Shown: in pieces, positions 27,156-36,215 of the stretch
Layout of the letters: the number at the start of each line of letters is the position of its first letter
Position numbering within the stretch: position 1 is the first letter of the stretch
Source of the DNA: Thalassotalea_H castellviae
GTDB taxonomy: Bacteria; Pseudomonadota; Gammaproteobacteria; Enterobacterales; Alteromonadaceae
Length of the DNA: 64,000 bases
Direction of reading: 5' to 3'
Assembly: GCF_031846185.1 (NCBI RefSeq)
Contig: NZ_JAVRIF010000009.1
Coordinates: forward strand, 62,001 to 126,000
Program-made: the position numbers and the translations under genes
The notes under the pieces: model-generated
Told to the model about the DNA's origin: nothing
The model's database searches: none
What the model saw: only the letters and a program-made list of their open reading frames with translations

Positions 27156-28241
27156 ATGGACAACAAGCTTTTGAGTAAAGACAAACAAAGTATTTTAACA
27201 TTAGAGCCTATCGACAATACAAGACAAGCTAATTTGTGTGGCCCTATGGACGATAATTTAAAAACGATCGAACGTCGTTTAGGGGTTGAAATAAGTTATC
27301 GCACTAATCACTTTAAAATCATTGGTGCGCCGGCTCAAATTAAAGCGGTTGCGAAAATATTAAAAGATTTATACTTAGAAACTGAAACCGTCAAAGGGGA
27401 AAGTAAAACAATCACGGATGAAATGGTGCATCTTGCGATTATCGATGCCAATGTCCTCGAGCAAGCACCTAGCAAAGTCGATGCAGACTTTAATAAAATG
27501 GTGACCATCAAAACTAAGCGTGGCGTTATTAAGCCTCGCAACGAAAACCAATCAGCTTATGTGCAAAATGTTTTAGTTAATGATATTAGTTTTGGTATCG
27601 GTGTAGCTGGCACCGGTAAAACATACTTAGCCGTTGCTTGTGCTGTTGAAGCGCTGGAAAGACAAGAAGTTAGACGTATTCTATTAACTCGCCCTGCGGT
27701 AGAAGCCGGTGAAAAATTAGGTTTTCTGCCTGGTGATTTAACCCAAAAAATTGACCCTTATCTGCGCCCACTCTACGATGCATTATTCGAAATGCTTGGT
27801 TTTGAAAAGGTCGAAAAGTTAATCGAACGTAATGTCATTGAAATTGCACCGTTGGCATATATGCGTGGTCGTACATTAAATGATGCCTTTATTATTCTTG
27901 ATGAAAGCCAAAATACCACAGTAGAACAAATGAAAATGTTTCTAACGCGAATTGGCTTTAACTCTCGGGCGGTAATAACGGGCGATATTACACAAGTTGA
28001 TTTACCAAGGGGTCAACGTTCAGGCTTACGTCATGCTATTGAAGTTTTAGAAGATATCCCAGGTGTTAGTTTTAACTTTTTCCAATCAAAAGATGTCGTT
28101 AGGCATCCTGTTGTCGCTCATATTGTTGAAGCGTATGACGCATATGACCAGAAAATGAATCGAATTAAAGCTGAGAAGAAAAAACAAGATCAGCTAGCCA
28201 AGCAGCAAGTCATTGAAGCCAATCAAGAAGCAGGCAAATAA
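27156..28241 (+). CDS. ybeZ: PhoH-like ATPase (YbeZ)
   Basis: The 361-residue PhoH family ATPase has an N-terminal KH-like region (about 30-80), Walker A GVAGTGKTYLA near 148-158, and Walker B AFIILDESQN near 245. The C-terminus is Lys/Gln-rich. YbeZ is thought to work with YbeY in RNA processing; the next gene starts two bases after its stop, consistent with that partnership. Confidence 0.95.
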   Translation: MDNKLLSKDKQSILTLEPIDNTRQANLCGPMDDNLKTIERRLGVEISYRTNHFKIIGAPAQIKAVAKILKDLYLETETVKGESKTITDEMVHLAIIDANVLEQAPSKVDADFNKMVTIKTKRGVIKPRNENQSAYVQNVLVNDISFGIGVAGTGKTYLAVACAVEALERQEVRRILLTRPAVEAGEKLGFLPGDLTQKIDPYLRPLYDALFEMLGFEKVEKLIERNVIEIAPLAYMRGRTLNDAFIILDESQNTTVEQMKMFLTRIGFNSRAVITGDITQVDLPRGQRSGLRHAIEVLEDIPGVSFNFFQSKDVVRHPVVAHIVEAYDAYDQKMNRIKAEKKKQDQLAKQQVIEANQEAGK

Positions 28242-28243
28242 TT

Positions 28244-28699
28244 GTGTCTATAGATTTAGATCTACAAATTGCTTGTAATGCTGTAAATTTACCAAGTCAT
28301 CAAGATATACAGTTATGGGTAAACACGGCGTTATCACCTTATAATAAAGCCTTTGAATTAACGGTGCGTATTGTTGAGGTTGAAGAAAGCCAATCGTTAA
28401 ATTTGCAATATCGTCAAAAAGATAAACCAACTAACGTACTCTCTTTTCCGTTCGAGGTACCAGAAGGTATTGAATTAGCCCTATTAGGTGATTTAGTTAT
28501 TTGTGCCCAAGTCGTTCAACAAGAAGCTGAGCAACAAAATAAAGCATTAATGCATCATTGGGCGCATATGGTTATTCATGGTTGCTTGCATTTACTAGGT
28601 TATGACCATATAGATGATAATGAGGCTAAAGAAATGGAAGCACTTGAAATAAAATTACTTTCAGCATTAAATATTAATGATCCGTATCAATTAATCTAA
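28244..28699 (+). CDS. ybeY: Endoribonuclease YbeY
   Basis: The 151-residue metal-dependent RNase carries the family signature HGCLHLLGYDH, whose three His bind zinc, near residues 115-125. YbeY takes part in 16S rRNA 3' maturation and ribosome quality control. The start is GTG 28244, two bases after the phoH stop, so translation is probably coupled. Confidence 0.96.
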   Translation: MSIDLDLQIACNAVNLPSHQDIQLWVNTALSPYNKAFELTVRIVEVEESQSLNLQYRQKDKPTNVLSFPFEVPEGIELALLGDLVICAQVVQQEAEQQNKALMHHWAHMVIHGCLHLLGYDHIDDNEAKEMEALEIKLLSALNINDPYQLI

Positions 28700-28792
28700 C
28701 GCTATTTTCTATTTTGACAATAACTACTTGAAATATACTTTAATTGATTACAAACTAAACAACTCACTAATAATAGGAATAATATAAGCTCT

Positions 28793-29671
28793 ATGAGCGA
28801 CGATAACCCACACTCTAGTAACGGTTCTTCAAATAAAACTTTTTTTAATAAAATATTACAAGCTTTTACCGGAGAGCCGAAAAACAAAGATGAACTTTTC
28901 GATGTGCTAAACGATGCAGAAGATCGCGAACTCATCAAACCAGAAACTAAACTGATGATCGAAGGGGTATTAGAAGTTTCTGATATGCGTGTAAGAGATA
29001 TCATGATCCCTCGCTCTCAAATGGTCACACTGGACATCAATATTCCACTTAAAGATGCAATTCCACTTATCGTCGAATCAGGCCACTCGCGTTTTCCAGT
29101 AGTAAACGAAGATATCGACCATATTGAGGGAATTTTATTAGCAAAAGATTTACTCGCCTATGCCTTTAATGAAGAAGAGCAACCTTGTACCTTTAATGAA
29201 GTGATCCGTCCTGCGATCATAGTACCTGAAAGTAAAAAAGTTGAACCTTTGCTAAAAGAGTTTCGCTCACAACGTTACCATATGGCTATTGTCGTTGATG
29301 AATATGGCGGAGTATCAGGCGTTGTTACCATTGAAGATATTTTAGAATTAATAGTGGGTGAAATTGAAGATGAAACTGATGATGAAATTATTGAGGATAT
29401 CAAACACTTAGCTAGTAATGTCTATCAAGTACAAGCACTAACTGAAATTGATGATTTTAACGAATATTTTAATTGTGAATTTGACGAAAACGGTGCTGAT
29501 ACCATAGGTGGAATAGTCCTTCATCAATTTGGCCATATGCCTAAAAAGTCTGAATCATTAAATCTTAATGATTTTGAATTTAAAGTCACTTCAGCTGATA
29601 ACCGACGTATTCAAGTCTTACAAGTCACTATCCCAAAAGATCATCAAGTCAATGGCAAAACGATTGATTAA
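28793..29671 (+). CDS. ybeX: CorC/YbeX family protein with CBS domains
   Basis: The 292-residue cytoplasmic protein has an acidic N-terminus, a pair of CBS domains (from VRDIMIPRSQMVTLD to about 195, including YHMAIVVDEYGGVSGVVTIEDILE) and a C-terminal CorC_HlyC domain (about 210-285). It is associated with magnesium/cobalt homeostasis and more recently ribosome metabolism. The position between ybeY and lnt is conserved. Confidence 0.94.
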   Translation: MSDDNPHSSNGSSNKTFFNKILQAFTGEPKNKDELFDVLNDAEDRELIKPETKLMIEGVLEVSDMRVRDIMIPRSQMVTLDINIPLKDAIPLIVESGHSRFPVVNEDIDHIEGILLAKDLLAYAFNEEEQPCTFNEVIRPAIIVPESKKVEPLLKEFRSQRYHMAIVVDEYGGVSGVVTIEDILELIVGEIEDETDDEIIEDIKHLASNVYQVQALTEIDDFNEYFNCEFDENGADTIGGIVLHQFGHMPKKSESLNLNDFEFKVTSADNRRIQVLQVTIPKDHQVNGKTID

Positions 29672-29693
29672 CTTACTATGATCCAGCGTTAGC

Positions 29694-31298
29694 ATGTTCA
29701 AATCTTTTCTGCCCAAATGTAAGCGTAATATTAGCGATAAAACCTTATGGTTAAGTTTTATCGCTGGTCTTAACTTAGTATTTTCTTATGCACCATTCTC
29801 ATTTTGGTGGATAAGCTTTATCAGTTTAACGTTATGGTTTGTACATTTAGAAAAACTCTGTCAAAAAAAACAAGTTAACACCACTCGATTACTCACAAAA
29901 CATAGCTTTATTTTTGGCTTTGGTTGGTTTGCAAGTGGCATAAGCTGGGTCCATGTTTCTATTGCTGAATTTGGCGGTATGCCATTATTCGCTTCTTTAT
30001 TTTTGATGTTGCTATTGTGTTTATATTTAGCTTTATTCCCAACCCTGGCAGGTTATTTAACCGCTAAAATAGCAAAAACGCAGCAAGCTTGCAGCAAATT
30101 AAACCTTTGGTTGTTGCCAAGTATTTGGTTATTAACAGAATATTTGCGTGGTGTTGTACTAACAGGTTTTCCATGGTTATCATTAGGTTATGGTCAAATC
30201 AGTGGGCCATTAGCCCCTTTAGCACCGATAATTGGCGAATTAGGCATTACTTTTTGCCTGCTAATATTTTGTGTCGCGCTTAGCAAGTTAATATTGAAAT
30301 CACACACTAAACAAGCCGGCATTGCTTTACTTTCAATTTTCATTATCACGCTATTTTCACATCAGCAAACTTGGGTTTCACCAACGGGAAAAACCATAAA
30401 AACGGCCTTAATTCAGGGGAATATTGAACAATCAATTAAGTGGCAGCCAGAGCAACAATGGCCGACTATGTTAAAATATTTAGATTTAACACGTTTAAAT
30501 TATGATGCCCAGTTAATTATTTGGCCGGAATCAGCAATACCGGCGATTGAAACTATGAGTACCACACAAGAATTTCTTGATATGGCCAACCAATCTGCTG
30601 CTTTAAATAATGCCACCATAATCACGGGTATTTTAAATTATAACTTTGAAACCAAAGAGTATTTTAATAGTTTAATTGTTTTAGGAAAAAAACATCACGC
30701 GGATATAAATGGCGATTATTATTATGGAAACAATAACCGTTATGATAAAAACCATTTATTACCTATTGGCGAATTTGTGCCATTTGGTGATTTGCTTAGG
30801 CCCATAGCCCCCCTATTCAATTTACCACAATCGTCTTTTAGCCGAGGCAGTTATGTGCAAGACAATTTACAGGCAAATGATTTAAATATATTACCGTTAA
30901 TTTGTTTTGAAATAGCATTTCCCGAACAACTTGCCGCTAACTTTTATAATGACAGCGATATACTGTTAACCGTTAGTAATGATGCCTGGTTTGGTAACTC
31001 GCATGGACCACACCAACATATGGAAATTGCTCGTATGCGGGCGTTAGAATTTGGCCGACCTTTATTGCGTTCTACGAATACGGGGGTTACTGCAGTAACT
31101 GATCATTTAGGTGTTATCACCAAACAAATACCGCAATTTGAACAAGCGGTATTAACAACAGAAATTCAATTAGTTTCAGGACAAACCCCATACAGCCAAT
31201 ATGGTCGATACCCTATTTGGTTCATTGGTTTTTTGCTGATATTCATTAACATAGTTCACAACAAAGTACAAAATAGAACATCACTTAACACATTGTAA
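29694..31298 (+). CDS. lnt: Apolipoprotein N-acyltransferase Lnt
   Basis: The 534-residue inner-membrane enzyme adds the third acyl chain to lipoproteins. Six or more N-terminal helices (about 15-215) are followed by a periplasmic nitrilase-like domain with the Glu of IWPESAIP, the Lys of the following catalytic loop, and the nucleophilic Cys in LICFEIAFPEQ. A final helix lies near 505-525. It sits 22 bases after ybeX. The window encodes several lipoproteins that depend on it. Confidence 0.95.
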   Translation: MFKSFLPKCKRNISDKTLWLSFIAGLNLVFSYAPFSFWWISFISLTLWFVHLEKLCQKKQVNTTRLLTKHSFIFGFGWFASGISWVHVSIAEFGGMPLFASLFLMLLLCLYLALFPTLAGYLTAKIAKTQQACSKLNLWLLPSIWLLTEYLRGVVLTGFPWLSLGYGQISGPLAPLAPIIGELGITFCLLIFCVALSKLILKSHTKQAGIALLSIFIITLFSHQQTWVSPTGKTIKTALIQGNIEQSIKWQPEQQWPTMLKYLDLTRLNYDAQLIIWPESAIPAIETMSTTQEFLDMANQSAALNNATIITGILNYNFETKEYFNSLIVLGKKHHADINGDYYYGNNNRYDKNHLLPIGEFVPFGDLLRPIAPLFNLPQSSFSRGSYVQDNLQANDLNILPLICFEIAFPEQLAANFYNDSDILLTVSNDAWFGNSHGPHQHMEIARMRALEFGRPLLRSTNTGVTAVTDHLGVITKQIPQFEQAVLTTEIQLVSGQTPYSQYGRYPIWFIGFLLIFINIVHNKVQNRTSLNTL

Positions 31299-31445
31299 AA
31301 CATAGTGTTATTACGATTTCCCGTTACCTCTCCTGATATTATTTCCTCAAATTGTTAAATAATTTAAACCTTTTTCCCTGCTAACACGACTTACTTATCA
31401 AACAACCATTATTTCAATGGTTATGTCTTATTCGGGGGAATTGAC

Positions 31446-32723
31446 ATGCAAATCAAAGATACCAGTGATCAGGATGTCCAGATCACAGTACAAAAATCAA
31501 AACCTAAATTTTGGCTAACTTTAATTACTTCATTTACCATCCTCGTCCTGATTATCTGGCAAGTGGCTCCTGCCGCAAGTCGATGGAGCCAAGCCAGTGA
31601 ATCTATTTCAATCGATCGCGTGAGATTATCCACTATCACACGAGGTGATTTCATCAGAGATATTTCAGTATTAGGCCGAGTTGTTGCAGCAGTTAGTCCA
31701 ACCGTTTATAGCCCCGCAGACGGCACAGTAACACTCTTAATTGAAGCGGGTCATGAGGTAAAAGAAGGCCAAGCATTAGCTACCCTAGATAGCCCTGAAT
31801 TAACCAGCCGACTTTTTCAACAACAAGCCACGCTTGAAGGACTTGAGTCAAGTTATGAACGTCAACAAATACAATCAAAAAAACAACGTTTACAAGATCA
31901 GAAAGCGGTTGATCTAGCCAATGTCAGATTAATTTCCGCCAATCGTGAAAAGCGTCGCGCTGATCAAGGATATGAAAAAAATGCCATCAGTCAGATAGAT
32001 TTTGAAAAAGCACAAGACGAGTTAGAAAATGCTAAATTACAACACCGCCATGCTGAGCAAGACGCAGCATTGAATATTGAAAGCTTAGACTTTGACAGCA
32101 AATCGTTGTCGCTCGACATTCGTCGTCAAAAATTACTCGTAAAAGAATTAAAACGCCAAGTTGATGCACTGACCATTCGTTCTCCTGTTAATGGCATCGT
32201 GGGGAATTTAAACGCCGATAACAAAACATTTTTAAGTAAAAACCAATCAATTTTAACGGTAGTAGATTTAAGTAATTTAGAAGTAGAAATTGAAATACCA
32301 GAAAGTTATGCCGATGACTTAGCCATTGGTATGGACGTAGCTGTACAATTTGAACAACGCCAGTTCAGTGCTCGTCTAGTAACAATTTCCCCCGAAATAC
32401 TGAATAATCAGGTTACTGGGCGAGTACGCTTCTCTGGTGAAACACCCGCAAAACTTCGTCAAAACCAACGGTTAAATACGCAAATCATCCTTGAACAAAA
32501 AAGTAATGTCTTACAAGTGCAACGAGGACAATTTCTCGAAAGCTCAGGTGGCAGATTCGCTTATCTTGTTAATGATGGCTTAGCACGAAAAACCCCTATC
32601 ACACTGGGTGCGAGAAGTTTAAGTCATGTCGAAGTATTAAGTGGCTTAAGCGAAGGACAGCAAATCATTATTTCAGGCACAGATATGTTTAATTCAGCAG
32701 AACAAGTGTTATTGAATAACTAA
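31446..32723 (+). CDS. HlyD/RND-type membrane fusion protein of ABC exporter
   Basis: The 425-residue periplasmic adaptor has one N-terminal membrane anchor (about 22-42), a biotinyl-lipoyl half (VYSPADGTVTLLIEAGHEVKEGQALATLDSPEL), a long coiled coil (about 120-220), then the second lipoyl half and beta-barrel domains. It links inner-membrane permeases to an outer-membrane channel. GGGGG precedes ATG 31446, and an AACCATT...AATGGTT hairpin sits about 24 bases upstream. It heads a four-gene operon lacking its own TolC gene. Confidence 0.9.
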   Translation: MQIKDTSDQDVQITVQKSKPKFWLTLITSFTILVLIIWQVAPAASRWSQASESISIDRVRLSTITRGDFIRDISVLGRVVAAVSPTVYSPADGTVTLLIEAGHEVKEGQALATLDSPELTSRLFQQQATLEGLESSYERQQIQSKKQRLQDQKAVDLANVRLISANREKRRADQGYEKNAISQIDFEKAQDELENAKLQHRHAEQDAALNIESLDFDSKSLSLDIRRQKLLVKELKRQVDALTIRSPVNGIVGNLNADNKTFLSKNQSILTVVDLSNLEVEIEIPESYADDLAIGMDVAVQFEQRQFSARLVTISPEILNNQVTGRVRFSGETPAKLRQNQRLNTQIILEQKSNVLQVQRGQFLESSGGRFAYLVNDGLARKTPITLGARSLSHVEVLSGLSEGQQIIISGTDMFNSAEQVLLNN

Positions 32724-32775
32724 TAAATCAACCATTATAACGAATAATAAATCCACGCGATTCAAGGAACAAACT

Positions 32776-33468
32776 ATGTTAGTCATGAAAAATATCAATA
32801 AAATATTTCAAACAGCCGACATTCAAACACATGCACTAAGAGATTTTAATTTAACCGTCAATGAAGGGGATTTTATCAGTGTTACTGGACCTTCAGGCTC
32901 AGGTAAAACAACGTTCTTAAATATTGCCGGCTTATTAGAAACGTTCACCGATGGTGAATTTACCTTAGACGGAAAAGACGTTGGTAGCCTAAATGATAAC
33001 GGCCGTTCAAAAATGAGAAACGAGAAAATAGGCTTTGTTTTTCAGAGTTTTAATTTAATACCTGATTTAAACCTTTTTGACAATGTTGATGTTCCTCTGC
33101 GTTATAGAGGCTTTAATGCCAAAGAAAGAAAAGCACGTATCGAAGCAAATTTAGCGCGTGTTGGTCTTTCTTCAAGAATGAAACATTTGCCAAGCCAACT
33201 CTCTGGAGGACAGCAGCAACGTGTTGCTATTGCACGAGCACTTGCTACTGATCCTCGTTTTTTACTTGCTGATGAGCCGACAGGAAATTTAGATTCTGAA
33301 ATGGCGCAAGGCGTAATGAGTTTACTCGAAGAAATCAATAAACAAGGCACAACCATTATTATGGTAACCCACGACGCTGAACTTGCTCAACGAGCTTCAA
33401 GAACAATTCAAGTGAAAGATGGCCGAGTGAGCGAGTTAGAAATTATTGATAATCAAGCAATTGCTTAA
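32776..33468 (+). CDS. ABC exporter ATP-binding protein (MacB/LolD type)
   Basis: The 230-residue ATPase has Walker A GPSGSGKTT, the Q-loop in FVFQSFNLIPDLNLFDNV, signature LSGGQQQR, Walker B LLADEPTGNLD and a switch His in VTHD. It belongs to the MacB/LolD/FtsE group that drives mechanotransmission through FtsX-like permeases. It is preceded by AAGGAAC and lies between the fusion protein and two permease genes. Confidence 0.94.
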   Translation: MLVMKNINKIFQTADIQTHALRDFNLTVNEGDFISVTGPSGSGKTTFLNIAGLLETFTDGEFTLDGKDVGSLNDNGRSKMRNEKIGFVFQSFNLIPDLNLFDNVDVPLRYRGFNAKERKARIEANLARVGLSSRMKHLPSQLSGGQQQRVAIARALATDPRFLLADEPTGNLDSEMAQGVMSLLEEINKQGTTIIMVTHDAELAQRASRTIQVKDGRVSELEIIDNQAIA

Positions 33469-33496
33469 TCGATGACTCATTAATTAAGGAGTGGAA

Positions 33497-34807
33497 ATGT
33501 TTAACTATTATATAAAAATTGCATGGATCAGTATCTTGCGTCATTGGGGATTAAGCTTACTGATGATTTGCGCAATAGGCTTAGGAATTGGTGCAACTAT
33601 GACCACCATCACCGTTAATTACCTAATGTCTGCCAACCCAATTCCTCATAAAAGTGAACAACTTTATTATGTACAATTAGACAGTTGGGACGCAAACGAC
33701 CCGTTTGATGAAGGTCAAAATCCGCCGGATCAAATGACCTATACCGACTCAACAAATTTAATGAAAGCAAAAAAAGCGTTTCGTCAAAATGTTCAAGCGC
33801 AAGCTTATGCCGTAATTGAACCCTCTGATCCTGACATTTTGCCGTTAATTGTTGATGGCCGAGCAAATTCCGCTGATTTTTTCGCCATGTTTGATGTACC
33901 GTTTCTTTACGGCAATGCATGGTCAGCAAGCGCTGATGAAAATAAAGAACAAGTCGTAGTATTAAATAAAGCCACCAACGATAAACTTTTTGGTGGTGAA
34001 AACTCCGTCGGTAAATCGATAAAGATCGACGGAAATATGTTTAGCATTGTTGGGGTGATTGATCATTGGCAACCCAAACCGCGTTTTTATGATATTACCA
34101 CAGGTGCATTTAACGAATCTGAGGATATCTTTGTCCCATTTAGTTTAATCGCCGAAGAAAAAATTGGTCGCTCAGGCAATACCAATTGCTGGAAGCCCTC
34201 TGGTGATGGTTTTCAAGCATTTTTAAATTCAGAATGTATTTGGACTCAATTTTGGGTTGAATTAAGATCACCGCAAGAAAAACAAGACTACATGACTTTT
34301 TTAAATGCCTATGTTGAAGAACAAAAACAATATGGTCGTTTTGAACGTCCACTTGATAACCGTTTAAACACAGTCACGCAATGGTTAGAAGTGCAAGAAG
34401 TCGTCGCTGATGATGCAAAAATGATGTTAGCAATGGCACTGATGTTTTTAATTGTGTGTTTATTAAATACCGTTGGTTTACTGCTCGCGAAATTTTTAGG
34501 CAAAGCCCCAGAAATTGGACTAAGACAAGCACTAGGCGCTAGTAAGTCAACCTTGTTTTATCAATATATGATTGAATCAGCTTGTATAGGGTTAGCCGGA
34601 GGTTTATTAGGCTTATTTCTCGCCTACCTAGGCTTACAAGGCATAGAAACGCTATACGGTGAATATATGCAAGGCTTAGCAACGTTAGATCTCAACATGA
34701 TGATTTTAGCCGTGACCTTATCGTTACTTGCAACGTTAATTGCAGGAATATATCCCACATGGCGAGCTTGTAAAGTGCAACCTGCTCACCAATTAAAATG
34801 TCAATAA
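33497..34807 (+). CDS. FtsX/MacB-like ABC permease, first subunit
   Basis: The roughly 436-residue permease has one N-terminal helix (about 17-40), a large periplasmic MacB_PCD domain and three C-terminal helices, with the RQALGASKSTLF coupling segment typical of MacB/FtsX. The frame opens at a GTG six bases earlier, but that GTG is inside the AAGGAG ribosome site, so ATG 33497 is chosen. It and the following gene probably form a heterodimer. Confidence 0.88.
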   Translation: MFNYYIKIAWISILRHWGLSLLMICAIGLGIGATMTTITVNYLMSANPIPHKSEQLYYVQLDSWDANDPFDEGQNPPDQMTYTDSTNLMKAKKAFRQNVQAQAYAVIEPSDPDILPLIVDGRANSADFFAMFDVPFLYGNAWSASADENKEQVVVLNKATNDKLFGGENSVGKSIKIDGNMFSIVGVIDHWQPKPRFYDITTGAFNESEDIFVPFSLIAEEKIGRSGNTNCWKPSGDGFQAFLNSECIWTQFWVELRSPQEKQDYMTFLNAYVEEQKQYGRFERPLDNRLNTVTQWLEVQEVVADDAKMMLAMALMFLIVCLLNTVGLLLAKFLGKAPEIGLRQALGASKSTLFYQYMIESACIGLAGGLLGLFLAYLGLQGIETLYGEYMQGLATLDLNMMILAVTLSLLATLIAGIYPTWRACKVQPAHQLKCQ

Positions 34808-34823
34808 TGCGAGGAATGTCAAA

Positions 34824-36038
34824 ATGTTAGAAACAGGTTTAATATTTCGCGCATTAATGCGTAACAAAATAGGGGCATTACTTATTGCCCTGCAAATTGC
34901 GTTAACGTTGGCGATTATGGTTAATGCAATCTTTATGATCCAAGATCGAAATCAGCAAATGTCTCGGGCAAGTGGCCTTGATGAAGCGAATACATTTTAT
35001 TTAACCAATACCGTATTTGGTGAAAATTATAATAAGCAAGTCAATCTACAAACTGATTTACATGCTATTCGTAACACGCCAGGTATTGTTGATGCCATTC
35101 AAATTAATGCGATTCCGCTAAGTGGAGGTGGCTGGTCAATGTCATTGCAACATGAACCAGGTGACGATAAAGACACAATTGGAAGTGCTTTATATATGGT
35201 GGATGAACACGCCATTAATACGTTAGGGGTTGAATTAATTGCGGGCCAAAACTTTACTAGCCAAGACATCCAATGGCGAGAAAGTGGCTCAACAAAATGG
35301 CCTCCTAAAACGATTATTACTAAAGCCTTTGCCGAGCAACTCTACCCGGGTAACTGGCAGTCAGCTGTTGGTAAAACTTTCTATATTTCACAAACACAAC
35401 CTATGCAAATAATTGGCATAATGAAAGCGTTACAAGCGCCTTGGAATGGTTGGAGTGGTGTTGAGCGAAGTATGTTAGTGCCCTTTCATATGGACGCAAA
35501 AAACAGTCGTTACTTTATAAGAACACAACCAGGTCGGCGTGATGAAATGATGCCTATCATCGAAAAGCTTTTAGCAGAAAGTAATAAAGAGCGCATTATA
35601 CGCAGAGTGAGTACCATTGAAGAAACAAGGCAAAGAAGTTATCAACGCCATAATGCGACGAATAAAATATTAATGACGGTTATTATCACATTAACTTTAA
35701 TTACCGGTTTTGGCATAGTCGGATTAGCTATTTTTAGCATTAATAGACGGACCAAACAAATTGGTACAAGACGAGCACTTGGTGCGACGCAATGGCAGAT
35801 CATGCGGTACTTTATGGTAGAAAACTTATTAATTTCTTCCGTTGGTGTTGTGATCGGTTCAATTGGTGCAATCACATTAAATTATTGGTTAGTAAAAACC
35901 TTTAGCTTATCGCCGATCAGTTTCGAACTCGTATTATTTGGCGTGATCGCATTATTTATAGTAGGTCAATTAGCGGTGTTATACCCAGCCAGACGCGCTG
36001 CGATGATCCCTCCGGCGACAGCGACAAGAACGATTTAA
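34824..36038 (+). CDS. FtsX/MacB-like ABC permease, second subunit
   Basis: The 404-residue permease has the same layout as its upstream neighbour: a helix at about 17-37, a MacB_PCD periplasmic region and three C-terminal helices, with the RRALGATQWQIMRYF coupling segment. The sequences are clearly different, so the exporter should be a heterodimer rather than a MacB homodimer. It is 16 bases after the first permease and ends the operon at a strong terminator. The substrate is unknown; peptides or lipids are possible. Confidence 0.88.
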   Translation: MLETGLIFRALMRNKIGALLIALQIALTLAIMVNAIFMIQDRNQQMSRASGLDEANTFYLTNTVFGENYNKQVNLQTDLHAIRNTPGIVDAIQINAIPLSGGGWSMSLQHEPGDDKDTIGSALYMVDEHAINTLGVELIAGQNFTSQDIQWRESGSTKWPPKTIITKAFAEQLYPGNWQSAVGKTFYISQTQPMQIIGIMKALQAPWNGWSGVERSMLVPFHMDAKNSRYFIRTQPGRRDEMMPIIEKLLAESNKERIIRRVSTIEETRQRSYQRHNATNKILMTVIITLTLITGFGIVGLAIFSINRRTKQIGTRRALGATQWQIMRYFMVENLLISSVGVVIGSIGAITLNYWLVKTFSLSPISFELVLFGVIALFIVGQLAVLYPARRAAMIPPATATRTI

Positions 36039-36067
36039 ACATAAAGATCACTTAAAACGGAAAAAAT

Positions 36068-36100
36068 AAAGGCGTTATTATTAAATAATAACGCCTTTTT
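36068..36100 (+). terminator. Terminator of the ABC exporter operon
   Basis: AAAGGCGTTATTATT pairs with AATAATAACGCC and a T5 run. Confidence 0.9.
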
Positions 36101-36215
36101 GTGATTAAATAATCAAAGTTCTAACAAGTTTAACCCAAGTAATCTTGTAAAAAACTTTAGCATTTTATTGTTCATGCTATGATTAAGACACATAATAAAA
36201 ACAAAGCTTAAGCCA

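Noticed and set aside
33491..33496. GTG start for the first permease
   Set aside because: The GTG is part of the AAGGAG ribosome site for the ATG at 33497.
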